Assembly: GCF_000247815.1 (NCBI RefSeq) | Contig: NC_021673.1 | Coordinates: 37,713,102-37,777,101, forward strand | Origin: Ficedula albicollis | Taxonomy: Eukaryota > Chordata > Aves > Passeriformes > Muscicapidae | Reading direction: 5' to 3' | DNA length: 64,000 nucleotides | Notes under the pieces: generated by a model | Told to the model about the DNA's origin: nothing | Databases searched by the model: none | The model's input: only the letters and a program-made list of their open reading frames with translations | Translations under genes and position numbers: made by a program | Shown here: piece by piece, positions 1 to 14,200 of the stretch | Numbering within the stretch: the stretch's first letter is position 1 | Layout: every line of letters begins with the position of its first letter

Positions 1-3000
1 CTTACTCTCATGCTTGAGAAAACACTCTTGCTTGAGAAAATATTCTTGCTATTCTCCAGAATTTAGTGTGTAAGTAAACTCGGAATGTTCATATGGCAAC
101 ACTTAAAAAAGATGGGAAAAATATTCTAGTGTTCTAGACATTCGACACACAAGTAACTAGAATAATTGTTGCATCGCTTACAATTTTTCTTTAATAAATA
201 TGGCAATCTTTGGTTCATTTTTCTGTTTTGAGAGAAAGAGTAGCCTGTGTGTTTCTCTGGAGTTCAAAGTAAAAATTAGAGAGAATGCCAGCGCTATTTC
301 ACACAACTGATAAAACTCTGTGTTGAGTATCTGAAGGCACAGGATTCAGAGCTGTTGATGAATCATTTCAAGATTCTTCATGGTTGCAACCCATGGAAAA
401 TCTATTTTTTTTTTCACTACTCATTTTAAAAAACTTGCTTCAATTAATTTGTAAACTCCTATTTTCAATTATCAAGAAAACTATTGAGTTTATGGACGGG
501 AGTATTTGAGGCAAAACATTTTAATATTAGGGTATTGAGAGGAGTCAAATTTTGAACTGGAATGTGTGGGTTTTCTCAAGCCAAATGTAGTTCCAAATAT
601 TCATTTGGTATCTATAAATAAAACTATTTGGTAGAATTCAGCTGATAAAAAAACCCCCAAACCCAAGTATTTGAATTTACGAAATTTAAACTCGAAAGCA
701 TGTACAAGTGAGAGCCTAGGAAATGTGACTCCAATAAAATGGCATGTAACGTCCAAGAGGAGTACTGTGTCTCCATCTGCTGGTCAGCAGTATAACCCTC
801 TGCCTTCCGGGAACTGGGGCGTAGTAACCAAAACCCAAAAGGCTTTTGTTCTCTCTTTTGTCATCAGTGGGTAATTAGTTTGAAAAATCTCATTTCCGAT
901 ACTGAAAGGACTTTGAAAATGGCAGTTACCAAAGGGACACACTCCGTAGTTTACAGCATAAATAATTTTTTTATTCCATTACTTTAAAGTCTGATTCGTT
1001 ATCATCCCCATTTTCCTTTCAAAATGGATTAGATTTATACCATAGGGAAAAAGAAACAAAACAATGAAAGTCGCTGATTCAATTCAAATTTGGAGAAAAT
1101 TGCAACATTTCATTTCAGTAAAATCACTGAGAAAGGAAAGTGTTCAAAAAGTAAGAGGGATAATCAACAATTAAAAAAGATTAAGCACACCCAGTGTTTA
1201 TTCAAAAGGTTATAATTTCAGTAGAGTGATTTGTTCAGATTAAGGGATTAAATTGAGCTATTAATAAGAAAAGATGTGTAAATATATCTTGTCTATGGAA
1301 TAGGCTCATTGTGAGAGAGTCTTTCACCTTTAAGAGTTCTCTTTGTGTTTGGATTGGTTTGGATAACCGAAGGGAAAATGCATAATATTTAGATATGTTT
1401 AAATAGATTTCCTCTGTCAGTGGCAGAATTTGTGAAGACTGAAAGAACCCATTCATCTTTAATTGAGGTTAAGATGCTTTTCAGAGAGGAAGATACAGGT
1501 TGCAAATCCTATTCCATGTCTCTGATTTTAAGTGGGAATTCAGATCTAGGTCTTCTGTGGACAATTTTCGGACCTGCTTTACAACCATTGTAAAATTAAT
1601 CAGGTTTAAGGAATATTTGTTTCTGAAAATGAACAGAAAAAATTCTTAGAGATTTTTGTCTCTGTAATTAGTCATCTAGGCTACTTGAAGATAAAGGATA
1701 CCAATCCACTTGTCTGCTTATATAAAATGTAACACACTTCCATGCAGGCTCCTTTAATCAAAGCTTTCAGTCACAACTAGACTGCTTTCTGGTCACTCTT
1801 GTTTGCATAAAAGAGTTTCAGAAGAATTCCCTTTCACCCCTTGCCTGCCTGCTCTGGAATACAAAATCCAAATCGACAGAATTTTTCATGAAGTGAAATC
1901 CTGGTTGCCTCTGCTATGTATCACTCAGAAGATTTCACACATCCATAAGTTTCCTCTTGAACAGTAGTTAAAAAAAACAGAGGAAGGTTGGAGTATAATT
2001 ACTGTTTTTTAGATGAATGAAAAAAAAAGTCAATTAGAAGTTAATATTAAAGATTACAGGCATTGTAATCCTTGCACTCCAGCAAAAGGAATTACTTAGT
2101 ATATCATTAAGATTAAAACCTTTGGCAGATATTGTTATTGTAATTTTTCATTTAGATTTATGGTATGTCCTTGTGCCAGGGCCTTGATGTCAGAATCAGC
2201 TTTGGATCAAATCTTGAGCTGGCATAAGCAATGTAGCTCCATATCATTTTACATTTATTGCAAGAAAGCAACTTATGGCAGTAAAAGAGTGTTATAAGAT
2301 ATAGGAAAAATCAAAAGCTGTCATGAAAGTTTACTGAATAATTTTCAGTGCAAAGCTTGGCTGAAGCAGTAATGAACTGAAATGTCCCACTTACAGCTGC
2401 TTCAGTTTAAAACAATGAAAGATGCTGCAGTTTTTCATAGCAATGAAATTATTATATGAAACAGATGCATCTGTAGTGACACTGCTAACACCAATCTCAA
2501 CTCTGTCACAGTTGTGTAAAAACAGCAAAAGTCCAATTTTATTTATTGAAAAATTTGGATACCTAAAGTGAAGTTATCAGTGGTTTCACTAAATTTTATG
2601 TTACAACTTCATATTTTACATTAAATATGTAATGGAAGTGCTTTATGTACTGTTTATCATTGCAATGAAAAGGTAGTCAGAATGAACTTCTCTAGGCTGT
2701 TAAACTGCCTTTTATTAGCATTGAAACTATATTTGCAGTGCATTATCTTAGACTAATTTTTTTTTTGTATAAGGAAATTGCCATCAAAGCATAGTTAATC
2801 TGAGTTGAATTAGATTATAATTGGAGTCCTTATGAATGGGGATTTAAAATTATTCTGTATTGTCACAGAGTAACAATACATTATTAGGATATTAAAAGTA
2901 GTTGGCAGCAGTATCATAAGAATACATTTCATATTAACACTTTGTGCAGAGTTAACTCAGTTCATTTCTTTGTTTGTGCATTTTCCTTGTATCTTCTGTT

Positions 3001-3815
3001 ATAATAAACTGTAGAAATGTCAGTGCATTAAAGGTTTTCCAGCTTTAAAAATGCATCACATATTAAGATATAGCTTAAGAAAGGAGTCTATCCAAAGCCT
3101 TTTGAAGTCAATTGAAAGACTGCTACTTCAATGAGCTTTGGATGGGGCCCACAATGTGCTTGTTGCAAAGTAACAGCTGTGCAGGCCTTTGTTTTGAGGA
3201 GAATCTGAAGTCTTATATTTGATGGTGGGGATACAGTGAAAAGCGAAAAAGAAGAAAGATGGGGGCAAAATAATACATAGCATTTAAAAATGGAAATGAA
3301 TGCTGTTTGTCTTAATTAGGAGATGCATCATAAGCCTTTGGCTTTCATTATTCAACTGAAAATATTTGAACAAAAAGCATCTGAAGAGGTCAGGATGTTT
3401 CTGTGAAGTTTTTGCAGGAGGGCGTATGAGCACTATCTTGCAACCAAAAGAGAGTAACATCCTAACAGTTCTTTCATATACAAATGAGAAAGAATGGCAT
3501 ATCTACTTGACTATTTTATTTCTCTACCATGTACATTGGGGGTAGTGTGGAGGGTGGTTTACTTACAGCTCACAGCAGAAGGAAGTACCAATGACTCAGA
3601 ACTCAGTTTGCTGGGGAGTGAAATTCAACTACTTTTTCATGTCATATATGATTACGTAGTTGGTAACATTTAGAAATAGTTAACATGGCAAACATTGGCA
3701 TAATGCAGTCAATTCTATGCCCAGTGAGTAGAAATAAATGTGAGAAATCAACATTGTCAGATAAAATATATTTGAATAGCTAAATAGATGTGCCAGCTGA
3801 TGCTTACTAAAATCT

Positions 3816-3822
<7 letters not shown>
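1..3822. other. Gene-free AT-rich unique DNA
   Basis: I see no coding region, RNA gene or recognisable transposable element here. The few open frames are under 80 codons and have no family resemblance. The part from about 2100 to 3120 has no simple repeat and many short AT-rich homeodomain-like cores, so it could hold conserved non-coding sequence, but this is only an impression from composition. Confidence 0.6.

Positions 3823-3850
<28 letters not shown>
3823..3850. repeat. (AT)14 microsatellite
   Basis: Fourteen uninterrupted AT dinucleotides, preceded by GTGTGC and followed by CTCAC. A pure dinucleotide run of this length is expected to vary in length between individuals. Confidence 0.97.
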
Positions 3851-3853
<3 letters not shown>

Positions 3854-6255
3854 ACTTTTAAGAAATATAATTACATAAAGGTCAAATAACTCTTGACTGT
3901 TATTTGCCACAGTTTTTTCTCAGAAAGTCTTGTTAATAGCAGAACAACACTACAATTATTTAGCTTTTATTTTGTAATAACTATCTGCATTGTTTCTGAT
4001 TTGCTCTGTATACAAGACACTGCTGAAGAGGCAGTGGCAGTAGCAATCGCAGTCTGTACCTTTCAGCTGAACAAAATGAAGAGAGAAACATAGAGGCAGA
4101 AACAAAGAATGGTTGAGCCATTGGGACCACTCCCCTGCTATCAGAGGGTCCACATCATATAATGCCTTAATAAAAAGGATCAAGATCTATCAAATATATT
4201 TTTACAGTCATTGCTCTACTTGAAGGATGTTTCCAGATGCTCCTTGCTGTAATGCTGTGAAATGTCTTTTAATTACCAAATGGATTTTACTCTTGACAAA
4301 AACATACCAGTTTATTCTTCTGGCAATATCAATTTTAACATTCATTCTTTAGTGTTTACCTCTGCTGTACTTTCTGATGACAGCATATACCCATCCTAGC
4401 CTTTGTTTGATTAGAATAAGCAAAGAAAACCTTTTCAGTATTCTCACATATTTCTTGCTTATTACATAGCTGTTGCCTGTATATTTTTGTAGTTTGAGTT
4501 TCCTCTTTGTTTTTGTAGCCATAAATCTATATTTTTGGTATTCCAAATAAGATCTTACCACTATCTAGTCACTTTCCTTTCTATTCTGGAAATACCTTGA
4601 CTGTAGCACATTTACCCTAACTGGTCACATATACCTTTTCTTTACTGCATCACAGTGGCTGTATATAAACTCCAGGACACTTGTGCCTTGTGGCACACCA
4701 CATGGTGGTCCTCGCCTTCTTGATATTCTGACTGTACCCATACAGAGTACAGTTTAGATGTGACTAGTGAAATTAATTCTATTAGCACATCTGATGACTG
4801 AAAACAACTGCTGCTACCCTATCAACCTGTGCAGAAACTGCATTTTCAGAGAAGTGCACCCAGCCCATAAGGCTGTAGAGAAAATATTCCAAATGGTAGG
4901 TGAATCTAGACCTATGTAAGGCCAAGCATGCTGCAGACATGAGCACAGGACAGCTGCATGTGTTCCTGTACCCTTCTAATTTTTATTAACTGTGAAAGCA
5001 AATAATAAGTTTCTGGGTGGACTTATGTAAAATACATTGACAATTGCATAATCAAACATATAAGAAACAAGACTAGGAAATACTTGGCTTTTACAGAGTC
5101 CCAGGGGTTTTGTTCACTGAAATTTTACAAAAACAAAAGAAAATGTTACCACTGCACCGACTTTCACTGAACAAATTTTTTTTTTGTTTGGTGTTGTTTT
5201 TGGGGGGGAGGAGGCCTCATAAAAGCCTTTATATCAAGCCTTTCTATGATCATGTTTAAGTATTCTGAAAAACTTATGCATGGAACTGAATTATAGAATA
5301 TTCTTGCATCTTTTTTCTTTTCTGGATGTTTTCAACATCTTGTTGAGTATTATGGTTCAATCAAAGCCCCAAAAGTATATATTAGAAGATGTATGTACTG
5401 GGAAGAAGCACAGAAGTAGCTTGTCAGGATACAGTAGCAACACAAATTTATGAAAGATTGTTCCGTGCAAAGCATGCGATCATTAAACACTTTGATGCTT
5501 GGAGGAGACTTTTTGATAACATCTCTGTTAAAGGACAGCACCATTTCTTCAGTAATTTCCTGGCCTGGAGAGCAAATATTAACTTTCTCTGTAAGTTGTG
5601 TATGCCTCCTTAGATTTGGGAAATAAATCATATTCTATATGCGTTTCCCCACTTAAGAGCTGACTGCTTCTACTCCTTCGTGACTGCAGCAGCAAAGGGA
5701 AAGATATTATGCAAAGTGTCTTCTTCATGAGACATTTTAAAATATTACTTTTTGACAAGATTTTCTGTTTTCCTTTTCGTCTCAGCTTTGGATGGCTAAA
5801 GATGTCAAAGGCAGGAATGCTTTAATAGTTTTATTTGTTTCATGTTACAAATATCTCTACCATGGGTAGGTGCTGTAGAATGTGCTTCTAAGCTTTTTAA
5901 TGTATTATCAATGTCAGCCTAACTCTCAGATAACTTCTGTGCAGCTAGCTAGGACTTGAAATAATGAGCTTCTTAGAACATTGAATCAGGGCAAAAAAGT
6001 ATTGGAAATTCCACTGTGAATATCGTGGTTGCAAAACAGTCTTGGCTGCCTGTAATTTAGTAAGAGTATCAGGCAGTTTCTTTGATCTTAGTGTTTAAAT
6101 GTCTCTAAAGAAAACTTTGTTTAGTTTTATTTATTTTTTCGTTTACACCTGAAGTCATTTTCTTTGTTTTCCTGTTAAATGTTCAATAGAAAATTAATGT
6201 GTTTTGGATCAGGCACATGTGCATTTATTTGGCCTTGCATTATTCATTAATAGAA
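3851..6255. other. Gene-free AT-rich unique DNA
   Basis: No supported gene. A homopolymer-rich patch (T9, then G7 and GGAGG) lies at 5168-5213. The stretch around 4600-4760 contains a phrase (CTTGTGGCACACCAC) faintly like the reverse strand of old CR1/L3-type reverse transcriptase sequence, but the match is too short to annotate as an element. Confidence 0.55.
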
Positions 6256-6256
6256 T

Positions 6257-6295
<39 letters not shown>
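6256..6295 (+). repeat. (TTTA)10 microsatellite
   Basis: Ten consecutive TTTA tetranucleotides. They create an artificial open frame rich in Tyr, Leu, Phe and Ile that should not be read as a protein. Confidence 0.96.
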
Positions 6296-9200
6296 CTTTC
6301 TATACAAGGAAACATGCTTGTCCTGTGATACATATTTTCAATTGTATTAATATTATTTATTGCTTCTGTTCAGTGGTGAGACAGGTATATATTTAAACAT
6401 CAAATCACCTAAATTCAGTTTCTTTTGGACATTCATTAGTATTAAAGCCCAATTCACAAAGAAGCTTAGAAAATGAAATAAAGTTGAGGTATCCAGGAGC
6501 AGAATTCAATGCAATTTTTTGCAGGAAACAGAGTTTTAGTTGACCCAGAAGTGGCATTACAATACCCTGCACACCAAAGTGCAGTCAGCTAAGCCCATGT
6601 GGAAGGAATGTTCAGGGAACAAGTATTCCTGAAAAAACACCATACTCAGAGAAACCTCTCCCTATTTAGCTGTGTCTGCCACAATGTAAATTCAGGGTTT
6701 ACAGCACTGTCTTATGCACTTAAATGTCCATTATGTGCTCTGTGATTTCAGCCTGGCTCTGTGTCTTTTCAAGCAATAGCAGTGCCAGTTACTCACATTT
6801 TGTACAATAGTCTCAAAACTAGAACCATTGACAGCCAGGAGACAGCTTTTATGTGCAGCTGAAGAAATTACAGATTGTTTTTCTGGATTTCTGCTAAATT
6901 ACCATCTAATTAACTAACATACCAGGAGTTCATTTGATTTCACGTGAATTACCTATCACTGGCTTCCAGCTGCCACCTAAATCTCTGTTCAAAATCTTGT
7001 ATCAGGGTTTCTTTGGAACCTGGAAGAGGAGACATATGCAAAACACTTAAAAGGCAATGTTCTATAAGTAACCGAGTATTTTCACTGTTGAACATGATTA
7101 TACTGGCAATTTGTTTAGTACTTGAGACTCCCATAATTCTCCGTGAGTTTAAGCGAGGAGTAGCCTTTTTTTTTTTAAGATTTGAAAGGTTTTTCTTCTC
7201 ATTTTCAGGAACTAAAAGCTTTTGATTCCTGTTGCTCTCATCTATTCATTGTAGATAGTGGCTTGATAACTTGGGATAAATGCTGAGCTTTGAAAAGTGG
7301 CCACTGCAACTCTACGATCAGAAGACACTGCTGAATGCTAGAGAATCAAAGGGAATGCTACTCAATGGTTAGAGCTTTAGGGTTAATTACATTTGTACCT
7401 CAATCTAAAGTTCACAGTTCAGGAAACCAAACAGAAATTATGTGTTTCAACAGAAATGTCAACCCATTGTTTTTGGAAGCATCATGCTCTGAAATATCTT
7501 GTTAGACCAACAGGCTGCTTCTCAAGAAGTTTCTGCTTTGTCTTCCTAAATACTAGAAAGCATACATGAATCCTGCAGGCACATCAGAAGATTAGAGAAA
7601 GTTATATCAGAATAACTGACGTGTGTAAAGTGAAAACTGAAGTGTATTGCCATGATAAATTTTATAGAAAATGGGAATACACAAAAACTTTTTCTGTATT
7701 GTTATTCAGTGAAAGGTAAATACAAGAAGAAATGTGACAAAAGTACAGAGAATTACATTAATTATTAGGGCTGATGTATTTTCTAATGATCTTTAAACAG
7801 ACAAACAGGCTCAGTGTTCGTCACTGATGAGATCAAACTGCTGAACATTTGCTAATACATACTAACTCTCACTCAAGTGTCCTACCTGTTGAGCTGGTGA
7901 CAGCACTCTTTTGTTCTTCCATTGCACCTCACTCTTCTGTATTTCAGGATGTATAAGTTGAAGTGAAAATGGAGGGATACATCCCTTTCCCCCTTATTGC
8001 CTACCACGCAAGCAAGAGTATTTCAGATGACAATTTAAATGACAATTTAATAAATATGGGTTATAAAATGCTTAAAATCATGATGTTTGCCAACAGCAAA
8101 TAAAAACTGTGTTCATGCAGTTAGTTTTATCATCAGAAAAGTTACATAGATCAAAAGGAGAATGCCAAAATATAGAGAAATTGTGAAAAATATATTGAAA
8201 TTTAAAAGAAAACTATGTTTGTCTGAGAATTTCTGTAGGTTTTGTGGAATTTCAACTCATAAATATGCCTTTTGTACTCTGTTTTTACCATGTTCAATAT
8301 CTGAGAGCTGCGCTACCAGATACAGCAGAGAAACAAAATAATGGCTTTTGATCAGCCTGACTCAATTTATAACAAGAAGTCTTGACAGCAAACTAAGATT
8401 CCTTTTGTTATGTTGTACATTCTTTTCTCAAACTTTGACTCCATTTTCAATCTATGCAATTATCCCAAGGTTCGAGATAGAATTTCTATCCACACTAGGT
8501 AAACAGTGTTGATAAGATTTGGAGGTAGGATTTCTTTTAGTAGTTTCTGCAAGCTTCAGGACTGCTCCATAATTTTAGCTACAAATTCTTGTAGATTTAT
8601 ATTTCGTCAATTTCCTTAGTTACAATCATATTATTCAAGCTTCTGCTTTGGAATTTTTTCATGGTCAGACACATGAACCCATGTCAAAAATAAGAGATAT
8701 TTACCTCAATTTTCAGCAAATATTATTTTAAAAATAATTTTGTATATTCCCTGAGAAACCATATAATTTTGAGGCATAAAAAAGGTACCCTAATAATGAA
8801 GATTTTGTTTCTAATAAACTAATTACTTTGATGTAAATACTCCATCAAGATTTTCAAATAAGGTGCTCTTTCTGAACAAATAGCTGAATGTGCAGGTACT
8901 AAGAAGGATGGAAATCCCAGAGTTTTTTCTGCACTTGTTGAACTCCTGAATTGAAAAAGTATCTCAAACTTTCATTTAAATGGTATGTTTCACTGAGTTT
9001 TGGAATTACTGCTGTTGTTCAGTTAGCACCATTATGTGAATATTGAAGACTAGCTTTCTTTACAGAAGGCAACTCACATTTTAATGCATTTCAAAAATTT
9101 TTCCATTTACCTTGAGATGTAGCAATTTGTTTTAAACCTTTATATTATTTGAAAATTGAAGGTGTATAAAGGTCATGAGTTGGAAAGTAGAAATACATAC

Positions 9201-10319
9201 CACCAAACAAAGACAGATAGTGACCCCATACTGAAGATGGACTAAATATTGTCTCTTTTGCAGCAAACCTCAACTTCAACCAACACCAGACCACTCATTT
9301 TTAACCAGAAAAATTGCAAGGCATAGAGCTGCTCCTATGCAATATTTAAATTTATGTTGACTGTCTCCAGCCATTTTGTAAGATTCAGTTCAGTCTTAGC
9401 ATATCCTCTCGTTTTCACAGAAAAGGCAAGACATCTAAATAGGGGATCTCAACTAGAGCAGTTCTTGGGGCTTTCTTTCTCATATTGAAAATATCCATGG
9501 TGAAATCTGTGTTCTTTACTTCTGGAAGTCATTCCTGTGACTTCTAGCTGCAGTGAATCCTAGCTTCCTATAGGACATAGCTGAACATTTCTGCTGCAAA
9601 TGGCAGTCATATGTGAAGGATTTGCACAGAATAAAATGTTATATTCTCAGAACAAAAATTATAAATTAAACAAATAAATATAAATTTAAGATTTTTTTTT
9701 TTACTTTTCATTCCAGTATGATGACAGTTTTTCACCATCCTACACATCTGTCAAAATATCAAGACACATGTAAGTTTTTGTAGGTTAACTCAATTGCCCT
9801 GTTCTAAGAAGGGAGACCACTTGCAGCAAGGAAAAAAGTCCTGCAAAACTTATTTTTCCCTCATTTATTTTCTGTATTTGTTTTATTCTCATGCATGATC
9901 TAAGTCTTCTAGTTGATGGGACAAAATGAAAGAAGGAACATTGCTGAATATAGGAAATAGTGTTAGGGATGCAAAACCTTGGCACTTTTCTCAATTCTGG
10001 AAAGAACTGAAATTAATTATAAAGGGCAAAAAATTGACTCTTTTTTCCATACACTTGGTAGAACACTTTTTTTCCTCTGTGTTATTTGTAGTACTAGCTA
10101 TTTGGATCAATGGATTGCTAATTAGAAACTGACTTTGGAAGGCTGCTGCATGCTTCTCAATGATTCATGTGTTTGCATTGATTTTTGCATAAAAGCAAAA
10201 TCTAGCTGTAATATTTAGCACTTAGAAATTGGTCCTCAATGAACTATTTGTAGCTTAATAGGCTTGATAATACTTGGAAGCTCATTATTGTGTTTTTATA
10301 ATTATTTCTTGGATTAAAC
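6296..10319. other. Gene-free AT-rich unique DNA
   Basis: No coding, RNA or transposon signal that I can support. The block at 8026-8055 carries a tiny direct repeat (ATGACAATTTAA twice). Open frames are short and occur on both strands in the same places, as expected for non-coding sequence. Confidence 0.6.
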
Positions 10320-10376
10320 TATATACATACACACATATGTATATACACACAACACTCACACTCACATACGGAGTTG
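10320..10376. repeat. TA/CA-rich simple sequence with perfect hairpin
   Basis: Alternating purine-pyrimidine sequence with TATATACATA at 10320-10329 and its exact complement TATGTATATA at 10336-10345, separated by CACACA. The rest is imperfect CACA/CTCACA. It is most likely a decayed microsatellite. Confidence 0.85.
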
Positions 10377-10389
10377 TATTAAGCCAAAA

Positions 10390-11200
10390 GACAAGGTAGG
10401 CAGCAGCTTATGGCAGCAGACTGTGTGCTTCTTCTATGCCAAGGATGGGGCCTGGCTTTCCAGGCTGAACAGCAGGTCTTTGTTTCCTGCTTTATACAGC
10501 CATCTTCCTCTCCTGCTGTTGCTAACACTGAGTGAACAAGCAGGATGTAACCTGGGGATGTGCAGCTTCTTAGGGAAAGGACAGTCTTTTCTGTCTGTCT
10601 TTCCTTCAGGAAGGTGTATGGCCCAAGTCCTCTGTGGCAGCCATCCCTTTCAATGTTCTGCTGTTGCTCATCCTGGGAGGAGGAGGCCTTGCCTCTGTGG
10701 AAGGACAGGACACTGCAGGTCTTCCTATCTGGAAGATAGGGTATATATTATATATATATATATATGAGGATGGGTCCATGGGTGATGAGCAAAGGGTAGA
10801 TGGTGAAAGTTCTGTGCTCTTCAGGAAAATGAGGAAGTGGGAGATCACCCATGAAAATAACCAAGATCTCAGAAACACAGAAGGATAGAAGAGCTGTCAC
10901 TACCCTGATAACACAGCCCCACTAAAGCCTCACTTAGCTTCTCCAGCCTTTTTAGTCTTCTCAGTCACTTTGTACCCAGAATATCATGGACCTTCATTGA
11001 CCTCTGAGTTGCTAGCTCCAGTCTTACTCCAGAAACCCCATTCTCTCCCCCCACAACCCATCTGTTCTGTCCGCTGAAGCCTCCACTGAATCTTTTTAGC
11101 CTCTTTCTCCCATCTGCTGTGACCCATATTGCTGCTTCCATAAAACTGATTCTGCCTACACTGCTGAGAAGCCTTCAGCTGAGTTAGCATATACAATATG
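10390..11200. other. GC-richer block of unknown origin
   Basis: This 0.8-kb block is visibly richer in G and C than its surroundings, with repeated words such as CTGCTGTTGCT (around 10515 and 10660). It contains overlapping open frames on both strands (for example 10423-10767 plus and 10606-10878 minus) with no recognisable domain. One of them ends in a Tyr-Ile run encoded by the TA microsatellite. It could be an old unrecognised transposon, a non-coding exon or simple compositional variation. I do not call a gene. Confidence 0.35.
10742..10765. repeat. TA microsatellite
   Basis: Nearly pure TA dinucleotides with one ATTA interruption, embedded in the GC-richer block. Confidence 0.93.
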
Positions 11201-14200
11201 GATTGTTGGTGTCATATGGCCTATATATGTATGTGTCTATAAATAGATTTATTGTCTGGATACGCAGCCAACAGTTCAGCCAAGGCTCCTATGAACATTC
11301 TTAACTTTTTGTCCATGAATACTTAAAATATAAATTTAGGCACCTGCTAAAGTTCCTTGCAAAACTAGGGAACTAATATCCAGATGGTTAGTTACAGGAT
11401 CTGTATCTAAGATTCAACTTCATTCTCAATCTGTGGACATATTTAAGGCTATTGATGATAGATCTTTGCTTCCAAATCCATGAACTTTCAGAGAACAAGT
11501 TTCTGCACTAAACTGCCAAGGTCAACCTGACTATTTTATCATATCTTTATTTATCACAGCCAAGAGATTACTGATTTTTTTTTTTCACTCCATTTTCAAG
11601 TTCTGATTTAAATTTTGCAGTATGTAAGTCTGCATTTCTTCCTGAGAGGAGGTTTTCAATGTAATACTTGCAACACATTTGAACTCTTTGAAAAGAATAG
11701 CATCCAGACTGACCACTTACCTAATCCCTTAAGCAAAATACTTATATTGTAGTGATTCCAGATACAGTTTTCAACTTTGAAAAATATTTCTGCCTGTCCC
11801 CGTGACTAGCACAGAAGCTGCACTAAGCCAGAACGGTATCAATTAACCACAGACACCCAACTGTAAGAGCTACTTTAGCAGACAGGTGGAATTGGACAAA
11901 TTATCATACAAGGTTAAACAGAAGGAAAAAAGAGCTGCAGTCTCTCTAGGAGAATTGCAAGCCAGAGATGGCCCCCTCCCTTTGCTGCAATTATCTCCAA
12001 ATCACACCTGCCAAGCTGTAGGGAGGCATTCCTGTGGTTTGTGGCTAAGAGCAGTCAGGTAAACTGCTATTTTAGTTGGATTAGAAATCCTCCATACTTA
12101 CACTTTTTTCAAAGAATCCTGTACTGTAATTGTTTCTGCAGTAAAAGAGATACTATCAGTATGAAATTCACACTAGAAATTAGCATTTAAAAAAATTATT
12201 ATTAACGAGCTTTAGGTTGAGATACCATTAAAAGATTTTAGTCTCAGGATGATTCTTATCATCATGGCTAAGCTGAGATGCTTGTCCACATAGATATGAG
12301 AATGTAGTTCCTCTGTTGAAGGAGACCAGAATCTAGAGAGCATTTGTGATAAATTAAAAACTTGATCAGTTTGTAAGAAAGCAATGTTAATAATACAAGA
12401 CAGAAATTTCAAGGCCTGAATCTTTGGAGAGATACATGAGATACCAGAGAAGCAGAATATCACCTCTTGGGATTCTCAGGGGTGAATCTTAAGCCTAGAT
12501 GGTAAGTTACCTTTTCCCTGCAGGTCATGAGAGAGAAGAGTTTGTTTCAACTCACAAATTTGTCATTCTAACCTGTGCCTTGGATAGATGAGTAGTGGAA
12601 CCTATGAGGAAGATCCCCATCATCCTTGTTAAGTACCCTTAACACTGTTTTGTAAAGGTACTCTTGCTCAACAATTGTTATATCTATTTAAATATTTTGA
12701 AAGTGATGAAATCAGAAGCATGGAATCAATCCTCCAAATTTTTGTGGCAGATGATTTCTATGTTGAGAATGCAATTCTCTATGATTGCAATAAATTGCCA
12801 ACAAGTCTTCCTGATGGTCTTTTAGAAGGTGGAAAATTCACATGTATGCAAGTTATTTGAAAACAATAGTTTTAGAGAAACTAGTTTTCACTAGTCATTA
12901 GAGAAAATGTTTATTTTCTTGAAAGAAAATTGTGTTAAATACAATTGCTCTCATTCATAGTGTCTACCTCAGTACATGGAAAGACTGTGAGATGGCAATA
13001 CTCTATGCAAGCAGTCATACTCAATGTATAGGAGAAACAAAATGGCAGCAGCTATTTTTATGATTGACTTAAATATGATTGTGCCATGTCCAGTGTTTGA
13101 ATCTTAGCTGCAGAGTCCAGATGGTATCATATGGAGAGCCAACACTTCAATCTTGAGCACAGGCTCACTGTTTCTACAGGTCTAGAGCTAAACCACTGGA
13201 TAAAAGATCTGAGGTTTATGCTTGTGGTCACAAGATGGTCTAAGACATGTCTGGAATCTGAGAACTGACATGCAGACATAGATGCTATTATTCTAAAGAA
13301 CAGTTATCTGAGGGAGAGTGAAAGACAGGGGAGATTAAAATAGAGAACATTGGATTTCAAATTTGCTCTTGATAAAAATAGATTTAGCCTCAGTTATTTT
13401 TAGCAAATTATCAAAACACATTTTCATTACAAGTCAATTATCTTCAATACATTAATTTATTTTACATGATAAAAGTATTATGCATATTACAGTTTTCATG
13501 CAGTATTGACTTAAACATAAACATTTGCATTAATTCATGCAATGTTGATCCATGATGCCGGCAAATTTTAAAACGAGTCTTACATTACACATGATATAAT
13601 TGTCTCTGTTATATTGACAGATATCTGGGAATTAATTTGATTCTACCATTAAGATAATTCAGAGATTCATATCAGAAATGCTCAATAGAAGCCTAGTGAT
13701 GTTATAGGAAAAAAATTCCTTTCTTCTTTTTGTGTTGCCAAGTAGTAAAAGAACATAACAGTCAGAGTAGGGGCTTGTCCTCTAATTTTATAATCCTTCA
13801 TTGTTATCAGGCCTTACGACTTTTTGGTGGTTTTGGTTTTTTTTGGAGGCAAATTGGCTGAAAAAAGTAAACTTAGAAAAATGGCTTATAACATTGGGTA
13901 GCGGGAAGCATGCTTAGCAATGTTATTGTACCTGTTTTGGAATTTGTTGTGAGAATAAGCTGTGTCCAGGATGATACCTGGGGTTATGTCAAAAGTGAGA
14001 GAGAAGTTAAGCAGTATGAACAATCAAGAGTCCAGTTTTTCAGTCACTCATCCTATTTTATTTGGCAGTGTAGGTGTACCTAGAGAGCTTACCTAGAGAG
14101 TTTATGTAGGTGTTTTATGTAGAGTTTCCTTGTCTTTGACATGCGAATTAAAGATGAAAAAGGTATGATAATGGTAACAATGGTATATATGGGATCAGCC

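Noticed and set aside
4600..4760. Possible ancient CR1/L3 fragment on the minus strand
   Set aside because: Only a short phrase around CTTGTGGCACACCAC resembles it. Too little to separate from chance.
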